A stretch of DNA of 64,000 nucleotides from positions 6,572,001 to 6,636,000 of the forward strand of contig NZ_CP134876.1 of assembly GCF_032108445.1 (NCBI RefSeq), in the 5' to 3' direction. Each line of letters starts with the position of its first letter. Positions within the stretch are counted from its first letter, which is position 1. The position numbers and the translations under genes were made by a program. The notes under the pieces were generated by a model. It worked only from the letters and a program-made list of their open reading frames with translations, was not told the DNA's origin and made no database searches. This DNA is from Micromonospora halotolerans. Its GTDB lineage: Bacteria > Actinomycetota > Actinomycetes > Mycobacteriales > Micromonosporaceae. This document shows, one piece after another, positions 24,686 to 34,100 of this stretch.

Positions 24686-26323
24686 TCAGCGGCGGGCGCG
24701 TTCGCCCGGCCCCGCGACGTCCACGGCCACCTCGTCGAAGGCGGGCGCCCCGTCGACCGCGTCGGCCGCGACGGCGACCGAGCGGGCGGTGTCGGGCAGG
24801 TCCAGGCTGGACCGCAGGGTGACCGGCTTGAGCAGCAGCGCGGCCAGGATCCCGACGACCGCGATGGCGGCCGAGATCAGGAAGATGTGCCCGGTCGCGT
24901 CACCATACGCGGCCCGCACAATCTCCTGCACCGGCGCGGGCAGCGCGGCGAGGTTGAGTGTGCTGCCGCCGCCGCCCGAGGTGGGGATCCCCGCCGCGGC
25001 CAGGTCGTGGGTGATCCGGTCGGTGACCTGGCGGGCCAGGACCGCGCCGAGCACGGACACGCCGATGGTGCCGCCCAGCGAGCGGAAGAACGCGACGCTG
25101 GAGCTGGCCGCGCCGATGTCCTTGAGCGCCACCGTGTTCTGCACGGCGAGCACCAGGTTCTGCATGGTCATGCCGACGCCCACGCCGACGATGAACATGG
25201 CGGCGCCGACCAGGACCAGCGAGGTCTGGTGGTCGATGGTGCCGAGCAGGGCGAAGCCGACGACCAGGATGATCGACCCGGCGACGATGTACGGCTTGAT
25301 CTTCCCGGAGGACGTGATCAGCCGGCCGGCGACGATCGAGGAGAGCAGCACACCGGCCATCATCGGGATGGTGAGCAGGCCGGCCTCGGTCGGGCTGTAG
25401 CCGCGACCGATCTGGAAGTACTGGCCGAGGAAGACCGCGCCGCCGAACATCGCCATGCCGACCGCGAGGCTGCCGAGGATCGCCAGCGCCGTGGTGCGCT
25501 CGCGGACGATCTCCAGCGGCACGACCGGCTCGGCGGCCCGCGACTCCACCAGGACGGCGAGGGCGAGCAGCAGCACCGAGCCGCCGACCATCGCGCCGGT
25601 CTGCCAGGACAGCCAGGCGAACGAGTCGTCGACGAACGAGATCCAGATCAGCAGCAGGCTGACGCCCGCGGCGATCAGGGTGGCGCCCAGGTAGTCGATC
25701 TTCACGTTGTCCCGGCGCGCGGTGGGCAGGTGCAGGGTGGCCTGGAGCAGGAGCAGCGCGACGGCCGCGACCGGCACGCCGACGAAGAAGCACCAGCGCC
25801 AGCCGAGCCAGTCGGTGTCCACGATGAGGCCGCCGAGCAGCGGGCCGCCGACCGTGGCGAGGGCCATGACGCCGCCCAGGTAGCCGTTGTAGCGACCGCG
25901 TTCCCGCGGCGGGATCATCGCCGCGATGGCCACCTGGACCAGGGCCTGGAGACCGCCGACGCCGATGCCCTGGAAGGCGCGGGCGGCGATGAGCTGGCCG
26001 GCCGAGTGCGCGAAGCCCGCCGCGACCGAGCCGGCCAGGAAGACCACGATGGCGACCTGGATGAGCAGCTTCTTGTTGAACAGATCGGCGAGCTTGCCCC
26101 AGATCGGGGTGGTCGCCGTGGCGGTGAGCAGGGTGGCGGTGACCACCCAGGTGTACTGGGTCTGCGAGCCGTTGAGGGCTCCGATGATCTTCGGTAGGGC
26201 GGTCGAGACGACCGTGCTGCTCAGCATGGCCACGAAGAGCACCAGCAACAGGCCGCTGAGGGCTTCCAGCGTCTTCCGCCGGCTCATGGGCGCGGCGTCC
26301 GCCGTCGCGGTGGGTGCGCTCAT
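24686..26323 (-). CDS. DHA2 family MFS multidrug exporter
   Basis: A 545-residue, 14-helix MFS exporter. Visible motifs are LSSTVVSTALPKIIGAL in helix 1, GKLADLFNKKLLIQ (motif A), ARAFQGIGVGGLQAL (motif B region) and GGPLLGGLIVDT (motif C). The Asp/Thr-rich C-terminal tail is cytoplasmic. ATG 26323 is preceded by GGAGG and overlaps the stop of the MarR-family gene by 4 bases, so regulator and exporter form one operon. The likely job is export of a toxic or self-made compound whose presence relieves the MarR repressor. Confidence 0.93.
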   Translation of the reverse strand: MSAPTATADAAPMSRRKTLEALSGLLLVLFVAMLSSTVVSTALPKIIGALNGSQTQYTWVVTATLLTATATTPIWGKLADLFNKKLLIQVAIVVFLAGSVAAGFAHSAGQLIAARAFQGIGVGGLQALVQVAIAAMIPPRERGRYNGYLGGVMALATVGGPLLGGLIVDTDWLGWRWCFFVGVPVAAVALLLLQATLHLPTARRDNVKIDYLGATLIAAGVSLLLIWISFVDDSFAWLSWQTGAMVGGSVLLLALAVLVESRAAEPVVPLEIVRERTTALAILGSLAVGMAMFGGAVFLGQYFQIGRGYSPTEAGLLTIPMMAGVLLSSIVAGRLITSSGKIKPYIVAGSIILVVGFALLGTIDHQTSLVLVGAAMFIVGVGVGMTMQNLVLAVQNTVALKDIGAASSSVAFFRSLGGTIGVSVLGAVLARQVTDRITHDLAAAGIPTSGGGGSTLNLAALPAPVQEIVRAAYGDATGHIFLISAAIAVVGILAALLLKPVTLRSSLDLPDTARSVAVAADAVDGAPAFDEVAVDVAGPGERARR

Positions 26324-26790
26324 CGCGCGTCCTCCAGGTTGTCGTGTCGGGTGAGGGCGAGCTCAAGGTCGCGGGTGAGGCGCGCGAGCGCGGTGGACAG
26401 GGCCGCCACCTCGTCGGGGGTCCAGTCGGTGAGCGCCCGGGAGACCACACCGCCGTACCAGTCGTAGGCCTCGGTCATGGCGGCCCGGCCGGCCGGGGTG
26501 ATGGTCAGGTGGCTGGCCCGCCGGTCCTGCGGGTCGGCGCGCCGGTCGACCAGGCCGTCGGCGACCAGGGCGGCGACCGCCCGGCTCACCGTGGAGGGGT
26601 CGAGCCGGCTCCGCTCCGCCAGGTCCCGGGCGTGGCAGCCGGTGTCGCCGTCCCGGTCGATGTGCCGGAGCAGGCCCACCAGGCCGGGCGGCACGGCCGG
26701 CCGGTCGTGCGCGCGGCGCTGCTTGAGCACCCGTACGCCGGTCAGCAGGTCCTGCAACCGGGCGACGAGCTCTCGGCTGGTCGCGTCCAC
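26320..26790 (-). CDS. MarR family transcriptional regulator
   Basis: A 156-residue winged-helix regulator: CHARDLAERSRLDPSTVSRA is the recognition helix region, and VDRRADPQDRRASHLTITPA is the wing. Dimerisation helices flank both ends. GTG 26790 is preceded by a strong GGGGAGGGGA site; the open frame runs 10 codons further but without one. The first gene of a translationally coupled operon with the exporter, it is divergent from a TetR gene. Three palindromes in the shared intergenic region are candidate operators, so autoregulation is likely. Confidence 0.92.
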   Translation of the reverse strand: MDATSRELVARLQDLLTGVRVLKQRRAHDRPAVPPGLVGLLRHIDRDGDTGCHARDLAERSRLDPSTVSRAVAALVADGLVDRRADPQDRRASHLTITPAGRAAMTEAYDWYGGVVSRALTDWTPDEVAALSTALARLTRDLELALTRHDNLEDAR

Positions 26791-26811
26791 TCTTCCCCTC
26801 CCCTGCCTTGG

Positions 26812-26853
26812 TTGCCTCAAGCAATGATTCGCGAATCTTGCCCATCAGGCAAG
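26812..26853. promoter_or_regulatory. Cluster of three palindromes between divergent MarR and TetR genes
   Basis: Three inverted repeats lie side by side: TTGC-CTCAA-GCAA (26812-26824), the perfect 12-mer GATTCGCGAATC (26826-26837), and CTTGCC-CATCA-GGCAAG (26837-26853). A candidate TetR-gene promoter, TTGCTC (26855-26860) and TACGCT (26879-26884) with 18-bp spacing, adjoins them. The arrangement suits operators for one or both flanking regulators. Confidence 0.6.
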
Positions 26854-26892
26854 TTTGCTCATTGAGAAACGGATCACGTACGCTGGGGAGCC

Positions 26893-27483
26893 ATGGACGA
26901 GTCGACCGGGCTGCGCGAGCGGAAGAAGGCGGCGACCCGCCTCGCCCTGCACGAGGCGGCCCTGCGTCTCGCCGCCGAGCAGGGGCCCGACCGGGTCACC
27001 GTCGAGGCGATCGCCGACGCCGCCAACGTCTCCCGGCGGACCTTCTCCAACTACTTCTCCAGCAAGGAGGAGGCCCTCTACCACGGCGACACCATGCGGC
27101 TGCGCCAACTGCTCGACCTGATCGCCACCCAACCCGCCGACCTGACCCCGTGGGCGGCGCTGAGCCGCGCCGCCCTGCGCCACGCCGACGAGATGGACGG
27201 CGAGACCGCCGAGTCCTGGCTCAACCGGCGCCGCCGGCTGCACGGCAACCCGGGCCTGCTGGCACACCAGGTGGCCGCGTACACGGCGATCGAGCGGGAG
27301 CTGGCCGGGGAACTCGGCCGCCGGCTCACCGGCCCCGACGCGACCCTGCGCGCGCGGATCCTGACCGCCACCTTCCTGGCCACCCTGCGGGTCGCCGTCC
27401 AGCAGTGGCTCGAGCAGCCGGACCAGCCGCTGACCGACACGCTGCGGACCGCCCTGGCCCACGCCGCCCCGGCGGCCGGCTGA
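26893..27483 (+). CDS. TetR/AcrR family transcriptional regulator
   Basis: A 196-residue regulator. The N-terminal helix-turn-helix is clear: KKAATRLALHEAALRLAAEQ, VEAIADAANVSRRTFSNYF, then SSKEEALYHGD. The C-terminal ligand-binding half includes a MftR-like stretch with AHQVAAYTAIERELAGELG. It is divergent from the MarR-exporter operon, with shared palindromic sites between. The likely ligand is a compound handled by the exporter, which is inference. Confidence 0.92.
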   Translation: MDESTGLRERKKAATRLALHEAALRLAAEQGPDRVTVEAIADAANVSRRTFSNYFSSKEEALYHGDTMRLRQLLDLIATQPADLTPWAALSRAALRHADEMDGETAESWLNRRRRLHGNPGLLAHQVAAYTAIERELAGELGRRLTGPDATLRARILTATFLATLRVAVQQWLEQPDQPLTDTLRTALAHAAPAAG

Positions 27484-27513
27484 CTGTCACACCGTGCGGC
27501 TAGCGTCCCCGCC

Positions 27514-27855
27514 GTGGTCACCGTCGACGACGTCCGCGCCCTGGCGCGCACACTGCCCCGCACCAGCGAGCACCTGATCCACGACCGGATCAAGTTCCGG
27601 GTCGGCGCGATCGTCTACGTCGCGTTCAGCCGCGACGAGCAGACCATGGGCTTCGGCTACCCGAAGGAGCAGCGGGACGGGCTGATCGCCGCCGACCCGG
27701 CGCTGTTCTTCCTGCCCCGCCCCTCCGACCTGCGCTTCAACTGGGTCTGCTGCCACCTCGAACGGCTCGACCACGACCAGATGACCGAGCTGGTGTGCGA
27801 GGCATGGCGGATGGTGGTGCCGAAGTTCCTGGCCCGCCAGCGGCTGGGCGGATAG
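27514..27855 (+). CDS. MmcQ/YjbR family DNA-binding-like protein
   Basis: A 113-residue protein of the YjbR/CyaY-like fold. Family features are VTVDDVRALARTLPRTSE, KFRVGAIVYVAFSRDEQTMG and the ending CEAWRMVVPKFLARQ. The family is called MmcQ-like and may bind DNA, but there is little experimental support. GTG start at 27514. It lies 30 bases after the TetR gene and could be co-transcribed with it. Confidence 0.85.
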   Translation: MVTVDDVRALARTLPRTSEHLIHDRIKFRVGAIVYVAFSRDEQTMGFGYPKEQRDGLIAADPALFFLPRPSDLRFNWVCCHLERLDHDQMTELVCEAWRMVVPKFLARQRLGG

Positions 27856-27908
27856 CCGCGGTCGGGCGGGGCTTCGGTGAGAGCGGTACCACGCCGTACG
27901 GTCCCGGC

Positions 27909-28535
27909 ATGAGCGGCACCACGACTTCCAGGGCGGCCGTGCGGCCGTACCGGCCCGCCGACCACGACGCGGTGTACGACATCTGCGTGCGCACCGCCGA
28001 CGCCGGCGGCGACGCCCGGGGCCGGTACGCCTCGGACGACCTCATGCCCGACCTGTTCGCCGGGCCCTACCTGCATCTCGAGCCGGACCTGGCGTTCGTC
28101 CTGGCCGACGCCGGCCGGGTGGTCGGCTACGTGGTCGGCACCGCCGACACCGCCGCCTTCGTCCGCGCCTAACGGCGCGTCTGGATCCCCCGGCTGGCGC
28201 ACCGCTACCCCGCGCCGGCCGGTGACCCGCGCACCCCGGACGAGGAGATGATCGCCCTGCACCACCATCCCGAGCGGATGCTCCTGCCGGAGCTGGCCGG
28301 CTACCCGGCCCACCTGCACATCGACCTGCTCCCCAGCCACCAGGGGCGCGGCCACGGCCGGCGACTGCTGGAGACGTTCCTGGCCGCCGCCGCCCGCGCC
28401 GGCGCGCCCGCGCTGCACGTCGGCATGGTCACCGCGAACGTCCGTGCGCGGGGTTTCTACGATCGGCTGGGCTTCCACGTCATCCCGGTGCCCGACCCGG
28501 GCCCGCTCACCTACCTCGGGCGGTCCACCACCTGA
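27909..28535 (+). pseudogene. GNAT N-acetyltransferase interrupted by one in-frame stop codon
   Basis: From ATG 27909 the frame encodes MSGTTTSRAAVRPYRPADHD and on to TADTAAFVRA, then meets TAA at 28170-28172. The same frame continues without a shift as RRVWIPRLAHRYPAPAGD and carries the acetyl-CoA site, IDLLPSHQGRGHGRRLLETF, and the FYDRLGFHVIPV motif to a stop at 28533-28535. Together the two parts make a full-length GNAT of about 208 residues, so a Tyr codon (TAC or TAT) has most likely become TAA. The second half could be translated from the ATG at 28248 but would lack the N-terminal strands. Either this is a young pseudogene or a base-call error. Confidence 0.8.
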
Positions 28536-28616
28536 GCTGCGTCGACGGTCCGGCGCGGGGCGGCACGGCGACCGATTCCGCCCCGCCGGCCGGTCCGGCG
28601 CTGACAGACTCGTGCG

Positions 28617-29948
28617 GTGGGCGGCGACCGGTGGCGCAAGGGGCTGGGTCCCGCCATGCCGATCGCCCCGGCCGCCCGGGTGGACAAGTTCGAGATCTTC
28701 TTCGACCTCGTCTTCGTGGTGTCGTTCTTCATCATCACGCGGGCCACCGCGGCGAACGTGACCGGGCGTGAACTGCTGCACGCCATGCTGGTCCTCGCCG
28801 TGCTCTGGTGGTGCTGGGTGGTGCACAGCGTGGTGGCCAGCCGGCTCCGGCTGGGCGAGGGCTTCGTCCCGGCGCTCATGGTGATCGGCATGATCGCGCT
28901 GTTCACCTTCGCGCTGGCCCTGCCGCAGACCTTCGGCGACCTCCAACAGGGCAGCGCCGGGCCCATGCTGGTCACCGTCAGCTACGTGGTGATCCGCGCC
29001 GTGCACCTGTCGCTCTACGTGTACGCGACCCGGGGCGACCCGGCGGGCCGGCGCAAGCTGTGGCAGTTCGTGCCCGAGGTGCTGATCACCACCTGCCTGC
29101 TGCTGGTCGCGGCGTTGCTCCCGCCGAGGATCGCGGACCCGGACCTCGGACTCTGGCTGCGTGACGGACTCTGGATCGGCGTGGTCGTCGTGCAGTACGC
29201 CAGCGGCCTGCTGTCCGGCCCGCACGGCTGGCAGGTGACCTCCGCCGAGCACTGGACCGAGCGTTACGACCTGATCCTGATCATTGCGCTGGGCGAGTCG
29301 GTGATCTCGGTCGGCGTCGGCGGCAACCTGATCGGCAAGCCCGTCACCTGGCCGGCCATCCCCGCGGCGATCTTCGGCATCCTGTTCACCGCGGCACTCT
29401 GGTGGGTGCACTTCGACATGATCGGCCCGGCCGCCCGGATCGCCCTGCACGCCGCCGAGGGGCACCCACGCGTGGCGATGGCCCGGGACGCGTACGCCTA
29501 TCTCTACCTACCCATGATCGCCGGGGTGATCCTGTTCGCGATCGGCGCGGAGGAGCTGGTGCGGACGATCACCGACCCGGTCGGCGGGGTGGCCGAGCGG
29601 GCCCACGGGCCGGCCGTGCCACTGCTCTTCGGCGGGGTGATGCTCTATCTCGCCGCCGACATGGCGTTCCAGCTGCGCACCCTGAAGACCGTGTCGTGGA
29701 CCCGGGTCGCCGCCCTGACCGCGCTCGCCGTCGGGCTGCCGGTCGCCCGGCACCTGCCCGCGCTCGCCGCGCTCGGGCTGCTCACCGCGATCTGCGTCGC
29801 GCTGGTCGCGGTCGAACTCGCGATGATGGCGGATGCCCGCACCGCGCTGCGCCGGGCGGTGTACGAGGAGAAGGCCAGCCACGAGGCCGGTGAGGCGGCC
29901 TTCCGCGCCCGCTGGCACGACGGCGACCCGGACCGGTCCGCGGAGTAG
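28617..29948 (+). CDS. Low temperature requirement protein A (LtrA) family membrane protein
   Basis: A 443-residue integral membrane protein with about twelve helices. LtrA hallmarks are VDKFEIFFDLVFVVSFFIIT near the N-terminus and SAEHWTERYDLILIIALGES in the middle. LtrA was named in Listeria for growth in the cold; the biochemical function is unknown. The charged C-terminus (EEKASHEAGEAAFRARWHDG) is cytoplasmic. GTG start at 28617. It follows the broken GNAT gene by 81 bases on the same strand. Confidence 0.9.
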   Translation: MGGDRWRKGLGPAMPIAPAARVDKFEIFFDLVFVVSFFIITRATAANVTGRELLHAMLVLAVLWWCWVVHSVVASRLRLGEGFVPALMVIGMIALFTFALALPQTFGDLQQGSAGPMLVTVSYVVIRAVHLSLYVYATRGDPAGRRKLWQFVPEVLITTCLLLVAALLPPRIADPDLGLWLRDGLWIGVVVVQYASGLLSGPHGWQVTSAEHWTERYDLILIIALGESVISVGVGGNLIGKPVTWPAIPAAIFGILFTAALWWVHFDMIGPAARIALHAAEGHPRVAMARDAYAYLYLPMIAGVILFAIGAEELVRTITDPVGGVAERAHGPAVPLLFGGVMLYLAADMAFQLRTLKTVSWTRVAALTALAVGLPVARHLPALAALGLLTAICVALVAVELAMMADARTALRRAVYEEKASHEAGEAAFRARWHDGDPDRSAE

Positions 29949-29998
29949 CCGGTCGCCCGTTCCCCATGGTGGGACGGGCTGGCCTTAGAGTCTCCCGC

Positions 29999-31060
29999 GT
30001 GATCGAGATCGCCACCGAGGTCGACCTGTTCCACCCGCCGGCACGGATCTGGCGGGCGCTGACGGAGCAGGCGCTGCTCGCCAAGTGGTTCGCCGGAAGC
30101 GAGTCGCTGGGTGACCGAACGCTGCTGCGGACCGGGGGGCTGCCCGGCTACGACGCCGACACCGAGGTGGAGGTGGTCGAGCTGCGCGCGCCGGAACGGC
30201 TGGTGCTGCGCTGCCGCGAGGGCGACCGGAGCACCCGGCTTGCGTGCGACCTGGCCCCCATCGGCCACGGTTGCCGGCTGTCCGTGCGGGAGGTGCTGGA
30301 GGAGGGCGACTGGGACGCCGACCGGCGCACCGAGCAGCACCAGCGGGCGGTGACCGGACGGCTCCCGGCGATCCTCGACTGGCTGGCGTTCCAGGAGGTC
30401 GACCTGCGCCGGGCCGAGGGCGGGCTGACCGCCGAACTGCCGGTGGTCCGGCCCGGCGAGGCGCGCGGCCGGACCGGGCGTCTGGTGCTGCTGGCGGCCG
30501 GTGTGCTGGCGATGCTCGGCGTGGCCGCCGGTGCGACGGTGTGGGCCACCCGGCCCGCGCCGACCGCGCCGGCCGCCGCGCCGGCGTCGACACCGCCGTC
30601 GTCGCTGGCCGCTCCGGCCACGAGCAGCACGCCGCCCCGGGCCACCCCGTCCCGGCCCACGCCGTCGGCCAGCCGCCGCAGCGTCGCGCCCAGCCCGACC
30701 GCGTCCGCCGCCCCGACCCGTACGTCCAGCCCCAGCCCCCGGCCGGTCGCGTCGCTGGCCGCCAGCTACGAGACCGTCTCCGACCGGGTCTTCGGCTACC
30801 GGGGCCAGGTGGTGCTGCGCAATCCCGGTCCGGCGGCGAAGCAGGACTGGACGGTGACCGTGACCCTGGGCGACGACGCCACGGTCAGCAGCGTCAACGG
30901 GGCCGAGGCCAAGCAGGACGGTGCGGTGGTCACCTTCACGGGTGCGGCGGTGCCGGCGGGCGGGTCGACCACGATCCGGTTCGACGTGCGGGATCCCGAC
31001 CTGTCGGCCACGGGGCCGGAGGGCTGCACGGTGGACGGGGCGGCCTGCGCCGGGCTGTGA
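29999..31060 (+). CDS. SRPBCC (AHSA1-like) domain fused through a membrane helix to a CBM2-like domain
   Basis: A 353-residue protein with an unusual order. Residues about 1-140 are an SRPBCC/START-type ligand-binding fold (TEVDLFHPPARIWRALTEQA, LLAKWFAGSESLGDRTLL, ending TGRLPAILDWLAFQEV). Residues about 160-185 form one membrane helix (LVLLAAGVLAMLGVAAGATV). An 80-residue Pro/Ser/Thr linker follows, then a C-terminal beta-sandwich (about 255-353) with the CBM2-like pattern YRGQVVLRNPGPAAKQDWTV, ending in a Cys pair. The START part would be cytoplasmic and the CBM2 part outside. This could be a sensor or an anchor linking the cell to polysaccharide; I know of no described function. GTG 29999 gives the normal START beginning. 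Confidence 0.75.
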   Translation: MIEIATEVDLFHPPARIWRALTEQALLAKWFAGSESLGDRTLLRTGGLPGYDADTEVEVVELRAPERLVLRCREGDRSTRLACDLAPIGHGCRLSVREVLEEGDWDADRRTEQHQRAVTGRLPAILDWLAFQEVDLRRAEGGLTAELPVVRPGEARGRTGRLVLLAAGVLAMLGVAAGATVWATRPAPTAPAAAPASTPPSSLAAPATSSTPPRATPSRPTPSASRRSVAPSPTASAAPTRTSSPSPRPVASLAASYETVSDRVFGYRGQVVLRNPGPAAKQDWTVTVTLGDDATVSSVNGAEAKQDGAVVTFTGAAVPAGGSTTIRFDVRDPDLSATGPEGCTVDGAACAGL

Positions 31061-31080
31061 CGCGTTCGGCCACGGCACGA

Positions 31081-31112
31081 CGCCGCCGGGAGGATCGCTC
31101 CTCCCGGCGGCG
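31081..31112. terminator. Perfect 14-bp hairpin terminator between convergent genes
   Basis: CGCCGCCGGGAGGA at 31081-31094 pairs perfectly with TCCTCCCGGCGGCG at 31099-31112 across a TCGC tetraloop. It separates the START-CBM2 gene from the converging glucanase gene. Confidence 0.85.
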
Positions 31113-31127
31113 CCGCTGACCGAGGGG

Positions 31128-34100
31128 TCAGTTCCGGTTGATGGTGAACGTGCTGGTCGTGTTCCTGATGTCCTGGTAGTTGTCGGTGAGCCGGAGGTTG
31201 GTGAAGGTGGCGGAGCCGACCGCCGGACCCTGCCCCGGCTCGGGCATCTCGTTGACCCAGATGCCCAAGCCGGACTTGGCGTCGAAGGCGTCACCGCTGC
31301 GCTTCGCCCCGGAGATCGACACATTGGTCAGCACCGTGTCGGTGACCGGATTCTCCGGTTGGCTGCCGTTGTACTTGGTCTGGAACATGATCCCGGAGTA
31401 CGTCGGGTCGACGATGTCCACGTCGGAGATCCGGATGCCCCGGAACTCCTTGGAGGCGGAGAAGAGCCACAGGGCCGGGAAGGTCTGCTGGCCCCAGAAG
31501 TGCCCACCCGACCGGATCAGTGAGACGTTCTGGAACTGGGTGGGCGGGCTGGCGCCGAACCCGACGAACGGGTAACCGAAGTCCAGCGAGCTGATGGTGA
31601 TGCCCGAGTAGGTCAGCTGGTCGGCGATGTAGAGGTTGCGGAAGATGTTGTCGTAGCCGCCGTACACCGCCACGCCGGCCGCCCGCCACGTCAGTGTGGC
31701 GGTGAGGTTCTCGAACACGTTGCCGTGGTTGCCGCCCGAGCCGCCCTGGTCGGTCGCGGAGAACAACGCGAAGGCGTCGTCGCCGTTGGAGCGGCCCTCC
31801 GAGTTGGTGACCAGGTTGTTCGTGCTGGCGTTGGTCATGTTGACCGCATCGGCGAAGGTGTCGCGGAACCGGCTGTCCCGGATGGTCAGCCCGCTGACGC
31901 TGACCCCCCAGTACGCGCAGACGGTGTGCTCGACCCAGACGCTGTCCAGCGTCATGTTGTCGACGTCCTTCAGCTCGCCCCACACCTTGCCCGGACCGTC
32001 TATCCGGTTGGTGTAGTTGCCGAAGAACGCCAGGTGGGCGAAGGTCGAGCCGCTCGCCGAGGACTCCACCCGGAAGCCGGCGTCGGTGTTCTGCTGGTTG
32101 GTGGGCGTCTGGAAGCGGGTGTACCACATGCCCGCGCCGACCACCCGGACCGGCTTGCCGTACACCTGGAACTTCTGCGCGGTGTCGTAGGTGCCGGGCG
32201 GCAGGTAGACGCCGACCAGGTTGCCGGTGGGGTCCATCCGGACGGCGTCCAGGGCGTTCTGCACGTCGGCGTGGCTGAAGCCGGTCGGCACCTTGTAGCG
32301 GGCCGGGTCCGGGTTGGCCCGGGGCGACACCAGCTCGGTGTTGACGAAGTCGATCGCGTACGTGGTGCTGTTGGCCGGGTCCTTCTGGAGCCGGATGGTG
32401 GCGCCGGCCGGTACGGTCGAGTTCAACATCACGTTCGCCTCGTCGTACAGGTGGCGGGGTGCGCCGGCGCCCGGTGCGTCGCTGGGGCCGGCTTCGGCGC
32501 CGTAGAGCCAGATGTGCTTCGAAGTCAGGTTGATCGGCTTGTGCAGCACCCCGTTGACGTAGATGTTCAACGTCGAGTCGATCCCGCCGCCGCCCGGGGC
32601 GTCCGGGATGGAGAAGCGGGTGACCAGGGTGTTGGTGGGCGCCCGGGTGGTCCACTCGACGTACGCGCCGGTGGTGTTCAGGGTGACCGCCCGGCGGCCG
32701 GACGCCTCACCGGCCAGGTCGCCGACGGTCCGGTTCGGGCCGAGCACCTGCGCGCCGCCGCCGACCCGGCCGTCCTCGGCCTCGTACATGTCGTACGGGA
32801 CGTTCGCGCCCCGGCCCACGAACAGCGGCCGCTCGGTGGTGTTGTTCTGCTGCTTGACGGGCAGCTCGTTGGCGTCGGCGGCCAGGGCCACCCGCACCGT
32901 GTACTTCCCGTTCGCCGCCGTCCAGCCGCCCAGGTTGACCGGCGGGCTGGTCGCCCCGGCCGCCAGGGTTCCGCTGTACGAGCCGGTCAGGGTGCGCACC
33001 ACCGTGCCGGTGTCGCTGAGCAGGGTGAGGGTGATGCCGTGTGCCCCGCCGGCCGAGGCGACCGTGCCCTGGTTGCGGATCGACACCGCGAAGCTGACCG
33101 CGGTGCCGGCACTCGGCGTGCCGGGTGACCAGCTCACCGCGCCCGCGACCAGGTCGGAGCTGGGCACCGGGCTGACGGTCAGCGCGGTGGTCCGGCTGTT
33201 GTTCGACTCGTTCTGCTCGATGACCGTGTTCGCCTCGTCGGCGGTGGCGGTCACCTCGTAGCTGCCGGCGTTGCGCGCGCCGATGCCCACGGTGACGGTC
33301 GCCGACGCACCGGCCGCGAGCGCCCCGACGGCCGCGGTGCCGACCTTGGTCGTACCCAGGGAGAAGGTGACCGCGGAGGCGGCGGCCGGCGCGCTGCCGG
33401 CGTTGCGGACGGTGGCGGAGAGCGTGACCGCGTCGGTCTCCACCGGCGCGGACGGCGCCGCGGACACCGCGGTGACCGTGAGGTCCGGGTTCGGCGCCGG
33501 CGTGCCGATCACCTGGAACTCGGCGACCTGCCCGTTCGACGAGCCGGAGTTCGCGGTGAACTGGAGCCGCACGTCCGCGGCGGTGGCGCTGACCGGGATG
33601 GTCACCGTGTTGCTGCTGCCCGGGTTGAACGAGTACGTCGCCGAGCCGACCACGCTGGTGAACCCGGACGCGGACTGCTCCCGGCCGAGCACCTGGAAGG
33701 TCTGCGTGCGCGGCCCCCAGACCGGGTCCGGGTTGAGCTTGACGACGATCGCGCTGATGCTGGCGTTGGCGCCGAGCGCGACGGTCAGCGTGCTCGGGTA
33801 CACCCCCGGCGCGCCCTCCCAGTAGGTCGTCACGTCACCGTCGTTGGCGTTGGCCGCGGTGAACACGTGCACCACCGAGGAGGCGGTGATCGGCTTGCCG
33901 GCGGCCAGGTTGGTGCCGCCCGGGGTGCTGCCGGTCCGGGTGACCGTGTTGGAGGTCGCCGAGACGTTCCCGGCCGCGTCCCGGGCCCGGATGTGGTACG
34001 AGACGGTGGCGGTGTCGGGCTGGCTGTCGGTGTACGTCAGGGTCGAGCCGTTGACGCTGCCCCGCAGGGCGTTGTTGGCGTAGACGTCGTAGCCGGTGAC

